A DNA stretch of 47,362 nucleotides from Bacteroidales bacterium. GTDB lineage: Bacteria > Bacteroidota > Bacteroidia > Bacteroidales > UBA932. Position numbers and translations under genes: made by a program. Of the stretch, positions 39,335 to 47,362 are shown one piece after another. Every line of letters starts with the position of its first letter. Position 1 is the first letter of the stretch. Location: positions 1 through 47,362 of the forward strand of contig JAGCCX010000039.1 in NCBI GenBank assembly GCA_017651465.1, read 5' to 3'. Below the pieces are notes generated by a model. That model did not search any database. It had not been told where the DNA came from and saw only the letters and a program-made list of their open reading frames with translations.

Positions 39335-41284
39335 ATGCGTTATCTTCGTCTTACCCTTTTTTGCTGTGTTTTAGCAACTTTCATTTCGTGTGAGAGTCGT
39401 AATGCCGTTCCTGAGTTACCTGAGCGACAGGAGGCTTCTCATCTTCTTTATGTTAGCTATGGCGGGGGACGGGACACGAAGACAATGTTTGGAGATTTCA
39501 CTTCGTCCGGCTCTTTTGCTGAAATCTATTGGAGCCCTGAGGATTCTATTAAAGTATTCTCCGACACCGGGCAAGGGCAACAAGATTATAAATATATCAC
39601 AGCTGAAGGTGGTAAAACGGCTGTGTTTAGTCGGGTAATCCAGGAACAACAGTCTGCTATCCCTATCTCTTCCGGTTCTTTTGGGCTTTATCCTTACCAC
39701 CAGGATGCAACTGCTAATCTTGCATCTTCTATAATTGAAGCTTCTATTCCATCTGTTCAGCGTGCTTATGCCGATACATTTGACCCGAGTGCTCTTTTGT
39801 CTGCAGGAGTTGCTACGGCTGAAGATAAGATGGTTTTCTATAATATTTGTAGTGGGATTTGTTTTACTCTGCAGAGTTCCGACTATAGTCGCATTGTGTT
39901 TAAGGGAGCAAATTCCGAGTCAATTGCAGGTGCGGTATCTATCTCTATGGCCAAACCGGATTCTCCTTCTGTCGTGCCTGCTTCGCAAGGTGCAGAATCA
40001 CAAATTGTGCTTGAAGCCCCTGACGGTGGCACTTTCGCCGCTGATTCACGGTATTATATAATGTTGCGTCCGGGTGATTTCACCAAGGGCTTCAGTATGG
40101 AGTTTTATGCTCCGAATTCACAACAGCCAGTTATTTGTACCTGCTCTTCCTTTGTCTCGTTCAAGCGTGGCGTTTTCGCTTTCGTTTCTGAGGTTGACAA
40201 TCCCGATAAACTTGCTGCTATCCGTGATGCATCCAGCCTTGCCGATAGTAAAGGACCTGCTAATTGTTATATAATTTCAAAGGCAGGAACATATAAATTT
40301 CCTCTTGTTAGAGGAAATGACCCTAACGATGCTTTGACTGGGGTTAGCCGCGTTGGAATTCTCTGGGAAACCGATAATACTAACAGTGCGGTACAAGTTG
40401 GTAGTATCATTTCTGAGGCAAGGATAAACGGTTCTTTTGTTTTCCTTCATATGCCCCAGACACTTAAGAATGGTAATGCTTTGGTAGCCGCTTATCGCGG
40501 TAACGATATTATATGGAGTTGGCATATCTGGGTTTTGTCGGATTATAATCCAGATGCTGATGCTCAGACACTTAAAGGTAAGCTTTTGCCTATGATGGAT
40601 AGAAATCTAGGCGCATTAAGTCGCACTCAGGGTCAATCGCTTACCAATGGCTTATTTTATCAGTGGGGCCGTAAAGACCCGTTCCCGGGAGCCGTAGAAG
40701 TTTCTGTGCCCGGTGATACTGGTGCGGGAACATTTATCTCAACAACTTCCGGTCCACTTAAGACAGCATTGAGTACTGATATTAATTCCACAGTTGAGTA
40801 TTCGATAGCCCATCCCGATGTGTATATTACTTCTGTCAACGGATGTTGGCTTATTGATGCTGTCAATTCCCTTTGGGGCGTAACGTCCAAGGGCTCGGTT
40901 GAAACGGCTGTAAAGTCGATATACGATCCTTGCCCTCCTGGTTGGAAGGTCCCTCGTGCACGAGTAATGTCCGGCACGCTGCACGTTGTAGAAGAGGAGG
41001 CTTGGGCAAGTGTCCCTTATACCCAATCTAGTCAAGGTGTAAGGCTTGAAACAGAAAGTGGAGAGAAAGCGTGGTATCCAAATAATGGCTACATTTCGCG
41101 GGATGGCGTTCTTCTTATGGTCGGACAGTATTCTTGTTACTGGTCGTGTAATCCATATGCTGGTGGACAAGCCTTTGGCCTGCAAATGAGTAAAGATATG
41201 GCGGGCAACCTTACTTATAACCCTATTCAGTATGGAAAGCTTACTGGCGAAGGCCATTCTGTGCGTTGCATTAAAGATAATTAA
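39335..41284 (+). CDS. Fimbrillin-like lipoprotein with FISUMP-like C-terminal domain
   Basis: This 649-aa lipoprotein has lipobox ATFISC. A GTG lies 18 nt upstream in frame, but ATG 39335 gives a standard signal peptide. The first half resembles fimbrillin/Mfa-like proteins (TKTMFGDF, AEIYWSPEDSIKVFS, GLYPYHQDA, FYNICSGICFTLQ). The second half follows the Fibrobacter paralogous-domain pattern: ANCYIISKAGTYKFPLV, IWSWHIWV, MMDRNLGAL, FYQWGRKDPFPGA, YDPCPPGWKVPRA and GEGHSVRCIKD. It is likely cell-surface exposed and may be an adhesin or pilus-tip-like protein. It is followed after 11 nt by the Big2 protein and has an interrupted paralogue at 44745. Confidence 0.85.
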   Translation: MRYLRLTLFCCVLATFISCESRNAVPELPERQEASHLLYVSYGGGRDTKTMFGDFTSSGSFAEIYWSPEDSIKVFSDTGQGQQDYKYITAEGGKTAVFSRVIQEQQSAIPISSGSFGLYPYHQDATANLASSIIEASIPSVQRAYADTFDPSALLSAGVATAEDKMVFYNICSGICFTLQSSDYSRIVFKGANSESIAGAVSISMAKPDSPSVVPASQGAESQIVLEAPDGGTFAADSRYYIMLRPGDFTKGFSMEFYAPNSQQPVICTCSSFVSFKRGVFAFVSEVDNPDKLAAIRDASSLADSKGPANCYIISKAGTYKFPLVRGNDPNDALTGVSRVGILWETDNTNSAVQVGSIISEARINGSFVFLHMPQTLKNGNALVAAYRGNDIIWSWHIWVLSDYNPDADAQTLKGKLLPMMDRNLGALSRTQGQSLTNGLFYQWGRKDPFPGAVEVSVPGDTGAGTFISTTSGPLKTALSTDINSTVEYSIAHPDVYITSVNGCWLIDAVNSLWGVTSKGSVETAVKSIYDPCPPGWKVPRARVMSGTLHVVEEEAWASVPYTQSSQGVRLETESGEKAWYPNNGYISRDGVLLMVGQYSCYWSCNPYAGGQAFGLQMSKDMAGNLTYNPIQYGKLTGEGHSVRCIKDN

Positions 41285-41295
41285 ATGAAGATAGC

Positions 41296-44200
41296 ATGAA
41301 CAAAAGTTTTAAAGCGATTATAGTTTTTTGTCTGGCAGCCTTTATTTGTGCCTGTGAGAAAGAACCTATACACGTAGAGCGTCTTATCCTTGATAAAGAA
41401 GCTCTTACCCTTGCGGAGTCTGAGACGCAAAAACTTATTGCTACGGCCTCACCGGCAAATGCCGAAGATAAAAAAGTCGTTTGGTCTTCTTCCGATTCAT
41501 CTGTCGCTACAGTTACACAGGACGGTATAGTTACTGGCATTGCTCCCGGTACGGCTTCAATAAAGGCCACATCCGACGACAGAGGCATTACAGCCGTATG
41601 TATTGTAACTGTTGTTTCCCGTGTGGTAACTGGTTTGACCATCGACCCGGCGGAACTTACATTGAAAGAACTTGAAAAAGCTGTCCTTAATGTTACTATT
41701 ACCCCTGATAATGCCAAGGAAAAGTCCATTGAATGGACAAGTTCCGACCCGGAGGTAGCATCGGTCAGCTATGGCGTTGTGTACGCCCTCAAGGCCGGCG
41801 AAGCCACCATTACTGCCAAAAGCGTAGAGGGAGACCGTTCGGCGACTTGCAAGGTCACCGTTATCTGCCCGGTTAAGGGTGTTAAATTCAGCGATCACGC
41901 AGTTACTCTTAAGGTTGGCAAATCCACTACACTTGAAGCTGAGGTTTACCCCTCAAGGGCTGATGACAAGTCACTCACCTGGACTACTGACAATACCTCT
42001 GTCGCTACTGTTACTAACTCGGGCGTTGTGACCGGCGTTGCTTCGGGTACGGCCATAATTACTGTCAGGACCACCGACGGTGATTTCACCGACGAGTGTA
42101 CTGTCGCTGTCGAGAGTGATGTGGAAGAGATTAGCCTCAACCGCACTGGGCTTCTTGAACTGGTGGTGGATGAAACCTTTGATTTCGTGGCTTCCATTAA
42201 GCCGGAAGGTGCTACCAATCCTTCGGTCAGATGGTCCAGTTCCAATCCTAATGTGGCGAGTATCGATGATAAGGGCCACGTGGTCGCCCTCCACGCCGGA
42301 GAGACTGTTATCTGTGCTACTTCTCAAGACGGCGGCTATCACGCTTTTTGTACCGTTAAGGTTCGTAACAAGGTAGATAAGATTGTTGTGAGTCCCGACA
42401 AGATTACTCTGTTGGTGGGTGGTAAAGGACAGACTCTCACATATACTACTTCCCCTGCCGATGCTGGTCACGTGGATATTGTTTGGAGTTCTTCTAAGGA
42501 AACTGTTGCGACTGTAGACCCCAATGGCAATGTTACGCCTGTAGGTAAAGGCACCGCCAAGATTTGGGCATCTACTTCGAATGGTGATGTTTACGGCGGT
42601 TGCGACGTTACTGTTCAGCAGCCTGTTACATCAGTCAGTGTCGATCCTGCATCTGCGGAAATGTGGACAGGGGAGAGTAAAGATTTTACCTTGACACTTC
42701 TGCCTGAAGATGCAAGCAACTTGAATTACAAGGTTATTGTAGCAAGCGGAAAGGACATTATCAGTACTACCCAAAAAGGTAATATTGTTACCGTTAAAGC
42801 TTTAAAGGTAGGAGATGCAAAGATTCAGTTCGTTCCTGAACTCCCTTCATCTTCCGAAATAAAGGCCGAGTGCGAGATTAATGTTAAAGCTCACGTCAGT
42901 TCAGTTTCTATAAAAGGTGGAGACGTTAGCATCGATGTGGGTAAGACCGTAGAATTGGAGGCTATAGTATCTCCCAGTGATGCTTATGACAAATCTGTCA
43001 CTTGGTCGGTTGACAAGAGTGAAATTGCAACTATCGACGATAACGGCAAAGTGACAGCTGTCGCTCCCGGTACTGCTACAGTAACCGTTAAAACTACTGA
43101 CAGTGGCAAGACGGCCACGTGTACAATTACTGTCAATCAACCGGTTGAATCTGTGTCTTTGAACAAGGCGACCCTCACCCTTACAGAAGGGACGTTTGAG
43201 ACTCTGGTAGCAACAGCATTTCCGGAAAGTGCCGACCAGAGTTTTATCTGGAGTTCTAACGCTACAAGTATTGCATCCGTCGATGACCAAGGAAAGGTGA
43301 CTGCTATTAAGGCTGGAACGGCGGTTATAACCGCGACTTCGAAGTCAAATACCACTAAAAAAGCCATCTGTACTGTTACTGTTAAGTCTGCGGTTGTTCT
43401 TGTCAGCTCTATTACTCTCGATCGTAAGAAGCTTCAACTTGAAGAGGGCCAAATGTTCACTCTCGAGGCTACCGTACTGCCTGAAAATGCAGCCAATAAG
43501 ACAGTAATCTGGTCATCTTCCGATAACTCTATTGCAACCGTCGCATACGGCGTGGTTGTGGCCAAGGCGGTGGGTACTTGCGTTGTAACTTGCCAGTCTC
43601 AAGGTAATCCGAGCGTCTCCGCTACTTGTGAGGTTGAAGTTTCCAAGGCTACTGTGGCGGTATCTTCAATCACATTGTCACCTAGTACTTTAACCCTTTC
43701 TTTCGGTTCTTCTCAATCCCTCACGGCCACGGTTTCTCCCGCCGACGCGACCGACCCCAGTATTACTTGGACAACTAGCGATGCAACCGTTGCTACTGTC
43801 TCTACTTCCGGCAGGGTCACCGCTCTGCGGAAGGAGGGAACCGCAGTTATTACTGCCACTTCGGTGTCCGATCCCACTATTTCCGCCACCTGTACGGTAA
43901 CTGTAAAGCCCGAGATTGTTAAACCGGATGGTGTTAAGGTTGATCCTCGTAACTTGTCTTTATATGTTGGCCAGACCAGGATTTTGAAAGCCTACGTAAC
44001 GCCACAGACAGTTCTTAACCCTAATAAGAAAGATGCCACGGACTTGACGGTTATCTGGCAGGCCGCAGGAGGAGCGGTTGTTTCAGTAAGACCTGATGGA
44101 GGAGTTTATACTTATAATAACCCCGATGATCCTACCGACCCGCTTAACGGTGTAAAGATGTCGAACGGAGTTGTTACTGGTCTCCAGGCAGGTTCCACAA

Positions 44201-44598
44201 ACGTGACCATATTCACTAGCGGGAAAGAGTATCAAACAACAGCATACATCAGAGTCTTGTGGAATGCTGTCCAGAGGATTGAATTGTCAGAGCAAGAAAT
44301 AACGCTCAAGGAGGGAGAGACATACGATCTTACAGCCACACCAATAGGCACTGCCGATCCTGAAGAGTGCCCGGAGCCGTCTAATCCCAGAGTTGCGTGG
44401 AGCAGTGGCGATTCGAGAATCGCAACGGTTAATAGTAACGGACGGGTGACCGCAGTCAAAGCTGGTGAAGTCAGTATCACAGTTGAATCTGCCGATCATT
44501 ATCAAAACCAAACCATAACCGCTGTATGCCGTGTTAGAGTAATTAGTAGTGCTGATGGCAACCACGAAGGCGTAGGTTTCGCTGACTGGAACTACTAA
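41296..44598 (+). CDS. Lipoprotein with about 12 bacterial Ig-like (Big2) domains
   Basis: This 1100-aa protein has a signal peptide ending in a lipobox (FICAC, Cys20). It then consists almost wholly of Big2 domains of about 80-90 residues, each with the pattern V-x-x-I-x-L/x-x-x-x-L-x-L-x-x-G, a TxxPxxAxxxxVxWSSS(D/N)xxVATV core and GxVTAxxxGTAxIxA. I count twelve starts. Domains 6 and 11 are the least canonical, the latter with an insert of about 25 residues. It ends in a short Gly/Asp tail (HEGVGFADWNY). Big2 arrays act as extended stalks in intimins and many surface proteins. No catalytic or C-terminal sorting domain is seen. It probably forms one transcript with the gene 11 nt upstream. 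Confidence 0.9.
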   Translation: MNKSFKAIIVFCLAAFICACEKEPIHVERLILDKEALTLAESETQKLIATASPANAEDKKVVWSSSDSSVATVTQDGIVTGIAPGTASIKATSDDRGITAVCIVTVVSRVVTGLTIDPAELTLKELEKAVLNVTITPDNAKEKSIEWTSSDPEVASVSYGVVYALKAGEATITAKSVEGDRSATCKVTVICPVKGVKFSDHAVTLKVGKSTTLEAEVYPSRADDKSLTWTTDNTSVATVTNSGVVTGVASGTAIITVRTTDGDFTDECTVAVESDVEEISLNRTGLLELVVDETFDFVASIKPEGATNPSVRWSSSNPNVASIDDKGHVVALHAGETVICATSQDGGYHAFCTVKVRNKVDKIVVSPDKITLLVGGKGQTLTYTTSPADAGHVDIVWSSSKETVATVDPNGNVTPVGKGTAKIWASTSNGDVYGGCDVTVQQPVTSVSVDPASAEMWTGESKDFTLTLLPEDASNLNYKVIVASGKDIISTTQKGNIVTVKALKVGDAKIQFVPELPSSSEIKAECEINVKAHVSSVSIKGGDVSIDVGKTVELEAIVSPSDAYDKSVTWSVDKSEIATIDDNGKVTAVAPGTATVTVKTTDSGKTATCTITVNQPVESVSLNKATLTLTEGTFETLVATAFPESADQSFIWSSNATSIASVDDQGKVTAIKAGTAVITATSKSNTTKKAICTVTVKSAVVLVSSITLDRKKLQLEEGQMFTLEATVLPENAANKTVIWSSSDNSIATVAYGVVVAKAVGTCVVTCQSQGNPSVSATCEVEVSKATVAVSSITLSPSTLTLSFGSSQSLTATVSPADATDPSITWTTSDATVATVSTSGRVTALRKEGTAVITATSVSDPTISATCTVTVKPEIVKPDGVKVDPRNLSLYVGQTRILKAYVTPQTVLNPNKKDATDLTVIWQAAGGAVVSVRPDGGVYTYNNPDDPTDPLNGVKMSNGVVTGLQAGSTNVTIFTSGKEYQTTAYIRVLWNAVQRIELSEQEITLKEGETYDLTATPIGTADPEECPEPSNPRVAWSSGDSRIATVNSNGRVTAVKAGEVSITVESADHYQNQTITAVCRVRVISSADGNHEGVGFADWNY

Positions 44599-44744
44599 TT
44601 GTGATTGCTCATAATGCTATTTAAATATCGTTAGATCTTTGTTTCTAAAGAATCGTAAATAATTCTTTAAGAATCAGCAAAATCTTTCATCAGCTATTGG
44701 TTTGACCGCGGCTCTTAGGTAGTTTAGCGCAAAAAATCGAAGCT
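44599..44744 (+). other. Intergenic region before the interrupted FISUMP gene
   Basis: It contains an AT-rich 7-bp inverted repeat (AAAGAAT/ATTCTTT, near 44646-44667) that lacks a T-tract. I found no exact TAnnTTTG box; CTTTG at 44639-44643 is a poor match. Confidence 0.4.
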
Positions 44745-44762
44745 ATGAAAGATTTTTGCTTT
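44738..44762 (+). repeat. 25-bp direct repeat, copy 1
   Basis: CGAAGCTATG followed by AAAGATTTTTGCTTT covers the 5' end of the interrupted FISUMP gene, including its start codon. An identical copy lies at 46803-46827, just after that gene's end. Confidence 0.9.
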
Positions 44763-46784
44763 ATGGGTTTTATAGCCCTGTTGGTTACCGGCTTACTTTA
44801 TTCCTGCGTTACTGGCGATATTGAACCTGATCCGTTAGAATCTGTAGAGCCTGAAATTCAATTTCAAGAGCCTCCTCTAGTTGAACCTGATAAGCCTGAC
44901 GGGTCGGTTCTCCGCGCCAGTTTTGCAGGCGGCAGAGCTACCAAAACCGACTTCGGCCGGTTTACAACATCTGCTTCTTATGCCGAGATATATTGGAGCG
45001 AGAACGATAGTATCAATGTTTTTTATCCGGTTCAGAGTTATGCCGAGAGCTGCAAGTATGTTACTGCGCAGTCCGGTCCTGTAGCCGATTTTGTTAACCA
45101 GTCCCAGGTGGCTCCATCCGGATCGTCTTTTTTGGGGCTGTATCCATATACTCGTTCAGCCAGTGCTGACATCAGTAGATCTACTATCCAGACAATTCTG
45201 CCATCGTCTCAGCTTGCCTATCCTGGCAAGTTCGATCCTGCCGCTCTTCTTGCGGTAGCTTCTTCTCAATCTGCAGACGAAATGGCTTTCTATAATGTAT
45301 GCAGCGGACTTTGCTTTACGCTTAAAGAGGGCGGCAAATACTCCCGTATAGATTTCCGAGGTGGTAGTAATGAAGAAGTTGCAGGTGCTATCAGCATCTC
45401 CCTTTCCAATCCTACGGCGCCCGTGGCAAGTTCGGCTTCTCAAGGCTCCTCGACTAAGGTTGAAATCAGACCCGCAGAGGGCGATACCTTTGCTGCGGGT
45501 ACACAGTATTATATTATGCTCAAGCCCTTTGAATTCAAGAACGGCTTCAGCCTTGACTTCTACACTCCCGGAGCCAGCAAGGCTACTCTTACGTGTACTT
45601 GTCCTTCTTTTGTTGTGTTCGGCAGAGGAGAATTAGTCCGTATTACCGAAGTTGACTCTCCTGGCAAGCTCTCCCGTATCCGTGACGGAATCGACCTTGC
45701 CGAAGACGGAGAGACCGCTAACTGCTATGTGGTTTCGAAGGCAGGCTCATATAAGTTCCCCCTTGTTATGGGAAATGACCCTGAACTCACGCTCAGTGAC
45801 ATCAGCAAAGTGACCGTGCTCTGGGAGACAGACAATACTTCATCTACCCAGCGTGTGGGCAGTATCGTTAGGGATGTCTCCTGTAACAGCAATTTTGTGT
45901 ACTTCAATACTCCTTCTACCCTTAAGAACGGCAACGCTGTAATTGCCGCCTGGCGCAGAGTCGAGGGTAAGGATACGATAGTCTGGAGCTGGCATATCTG
46001 GGTGTGCAAAGACTATGATCCCGATCAGAGTGCACAGACCCTCAGGCGCAAATCGAAACCTATGTTGGACCGCAACCTAGGGGCATTGAGCAGCAGTGCT
46101 ACAAGCCCTCTTTCCAACGGATTCTTCTATCAGTGGGGCCGCAAAGATCCGTTCCCCGGAGCAATCGAGAGCTATGTGGCCGCTGACGGAGGGGCAGGCA
46201 CCTATATGTCTACCACCGCCGGTGCACTGAAGCTTGAGCCCGCTGTCAATTCAACACGCACTGTCACAGTTGATTATGCGATTGCACATCCGGACGTGTT
46301 TATTACTTCGACAGATGGTTACTGGCTTCCTGCTTCTATAAATGTGCTCTGGGGCGTTGACAGCAAATATCAGGACGGGAAGATTACAGAGAGGGTTTAT
46401 AAATCGCTTTACGACCCTTGTCCTCCTAGTTGAAAGGTTCCCAGGGCACGAGTTATGAACGGTACCCAACACGTTGTGTCCCAGGAGACTTGGTCGGGTT
46501 ACGAACCTGCTGAATACCGCTGGGAGGCTTACGGACGCGGCATTTATCTTCCTGCTACTCAGGGCGAGGCTTGGTATCCTAACAATGGCTATATCACCAA
46601 GGAAGGAAGAGTAATAATGGTAGGGCAGTATTGCTGCTACTGGTCTTGTGACCCGTACAGCGGCGGTTTGTCGTTTGCAATGCAGCTCCTCAAGGATATG
46701 GGTGGTAGATTGTTGTTTAATCCTATCCAGTACGGGAAAGTTACCGGAGAGGGCCACTCGGTGCGATGTATTAAAGCTGATTAA
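44745..46784 (+). pseudogene. FISUMP-like lipoprotein gene interrupted by an in-frame TGA
   Basis: This is a paralogue of the lipoprotein at 39335, with lipobox LLYSC and the same motif order: TKTDFGRF, AEIYWSENDSINVF, GLYPYTRSA, ANCYVVSKAGSYKFPLV, IVWSWHIWV, MLDRNLGAL and FYQWGRKDPFPGA. At 46431-46433 a TGA stop falls exactly where the paralogue has Trp in CPPGWKVPRA; the codon before it is AGT instead of GGT. The frame then stays open through KVPRARVMNGT to GEGHSVRCIKAD and a TAA at 46782-46784. Without the stop it would encode 679 residues. As written it gives a 562-residue product lacking the last 116 residues. TGA is an ordinary stop elsewhere in the window, so recoding is unlikely. Read error, recent nonsense mutation or phase-like inactivation are the options. 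Confidence 0.88.
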
Positions 46785-46802
46785 CAATATAGCAAAAACA
46801 AC

Positions 46803-46827
46803 CGAAGCTATGAAAGATTTTTGCTTT
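46803..46827 (+). repeat. 25-bp direct repeat, copy 2, start of a remnant frame
   Basis: It is identical to 44738-44762, including the ATG and the first residues MKDFCF. The frame ends ten codons later in TAA, so this is a remnant of a further paralogue's 5' end or a duplication scar. The sequence upstream (AGCAAAAAC) is also similar to that before copy 1. Confidence 0.88.
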
Positions 46828-46849
46828 GTTAGAAATATTACTATCTTTG
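46821..46849 (+). promoter_or_regulatory. Putative hicAB promoter
   Basis: TATCTTTG at 46842-46849 matches TAnnTTTG exactly. TTG at 46821-46823 lies 18 nt upstream, one short of the usual spacing, and is contributed by the 25-bp repeat. The hicA start codon follows 23 nt downstream. Confidence 0.55.
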
Positions 46850-46872
46850 TAAAGCTATAAAGCCGGAGCGCA

Positions 46873-47061
46873 GTGAAATATTCAGAGATTCACCGTAAGC
46901 TCCGAAGGGCCGGATGCTTTATAGTAAAAAACGGTAAGAAACATCCTATATGGAAGAGCCCTATTACCGGACAGTTTTTTGAAACAAGTTACCACGAGTC
47001 GGAAGAGGCTAAGCCGGGGACGAAAAACGACATAGCCAAACGCTCGGGCGTGGCGCTGTAA
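46873..47061 (+). CDS. hicA: HicA-family toxin (mRNA interferase)
   Basis: HicA toxins cleave mRNA and are neutralised by HicB. This 62-aa protein, starting at GTG 46873, has the small dsRBD-like pattern: YSEIHRKLRRAGC, then NGKKHPIWKSPITG with the presumed catalytic His24, then YHESEEAKPGTKNDIAKRSGV. Length and order match the family. The antitoxin gene follows after 10 nt. It is the first non-surface gene after the lipoprotein block. Confidence 0.87.
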   Translation: MKYSEIHRKLRRAGCFIVKNGKKHPIWKSPITGQFFETSYHESEEAKPGTKNDIAKRSGVAL

Positions 47062-47071
47062 TTCATTCATT

Positions 47072-47362
47072 ATGAGTAAAGTGGCTATTATTGAAAGAGG
47101 TGCTGACGGGAAGTTCTCCATTTATATAGAGGACAAAAACTATCCTTATGGTATTATTGGTACCGGAGCTACTGTCAAGGAGGCTATGGAGGACTTTAAG
47201 TCGGGCTACCAGGAGATGAAAGAGTTCATCGAGAGTAGCGGCCAGCCGTTTGAAGAAGCCGATTTTGTATTTAAATACGATGTACCATCTTTTTTGCAGG
47301 AATATGCCTTCGCCTTCAGCCTGGCCGGATTGGAAAGGATAACCGGGATTAATCAAAAACAG
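47072..47362 (+). CDS. hicB: HicB-family antitoxin, cut by the window end
   Basis: The frame starts at ATG 47072, 10 nt after hicA, and is still open at the last base (97 codons). The N-terminal partial RNase H-like fold is visible as VAIIERGADGKFSIYIED, YGIIGTGATVKEAMEDFKSG and EEADFVFKYDVPSFLQEY. The DNA-binding helix-turn-helix begins with SLAGLERITGINQKQ, and its remainder lies outside the window. By analogy with other HicB proteins it should bind both HicA and its own promoter. Confidence 0.88.
   Translation, partial: MSKVAIIERGADGKFSIYIEDKNYPYGIIGTGATVKEAMEDFKSGYQEMKEFIESSGQPFEEADFVFKYDVPSFLQEYAFAFSLAGLERITGINQKQ

Noticed and set aside
46431-46433. TGA recoded as tryptophan or selenocysteine
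   Set aside because: Several intact genes here end in TGA and all other Trp codons are TGG. No selenocysteine-type context is seen and the paralogue has Trp at the site.

Overview
The window looks like chromosomal DNA of a Bacteroidota bacterium, most likely order Bacteroidales. The evidence is the Bat (aerotolerance) operon, a Bacteroidetes-type DPP IV-like peptidase, fimbrillin-like and DUF4988/collagen-like lipoproteins, near absence of Shine-Dalgarno sequences, and several upstream boxes matching the Bacteroidetes sigma factor -7 consensus TAnnTTTG (one with a properly spaced TTG). Genus cannot be fixed from the sequence alone. Housekeeping genes are GC-rich; the right-hand surface-protein block (about 35.7-46.8 kb) is visibly less so.

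Layout. 1-620: no convincing gene, but an 85-nt nested palindrome and a 52-bp tandem repeat. 676-8042 (minus strand): exbB-exbD-tonB-like gene, an RsuA/RluB-type pseudouridine synthase with a PYGE-repeat tail, era, parC with a long Ala/Glu/Lys-rich tail, and an overlooked 58-aa membrane protein, closed by a terminator. 8043-8441: intergenic region with a terminator-like hairpin. 8442-16616 (minus): a tightly coupled moxR-DUF58-membrane protein-batA-batB-batC-batD operon in which BatD and BatE are fused. 16706-18977 (minus): truA and a histidine-type phosphatase. 19037-30070 (plus): DPP IV-like peptidase, folC, a large alpha-2-macroglobulin-like protein, a free-standing PurL/PurM-like protein and a PIN-PhoH ATPase. 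30163-32883: pyruvate phosphate dikinase with a terminator. 32957-35603: small secreted protein, EEP-family lipoprotein and a CsbX/RbtT-like MFS transporter. 35769-46784: a surface lipoprotein block (collagen-like DUF4988 protein, fimbrillin/FISUMP-like protein, 12-domain Big2 protein, and a second FISUMP paralogue interrupted by TGA). 46873-end: hicA and a 3'-truncated hicB.

The most unusual signals are two in-frame palindromic/repeat insertions inside conserved housekeeping genes. truA carries a head-to-head doublet of a 29-nt quasi-palindrome. folC carries an inverted-repeat element followed by a 78-bp tandem repeat, adding about 100 residues exactly at a surface loop. Parts of the folC insertion resemble the non-coding left end of the window. 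This suggests a palindromic repeat family in this genome that tolerates insertion into coding sequence. Other points of interest are the BatD-BatE fusion, a strong leader hairpin upstream of the collagen-like lipoprotein, and a 25-bp direct repeat flanking the broken FISUMP cassette, whose second copy supplies part of the apparent hicAB promoter.
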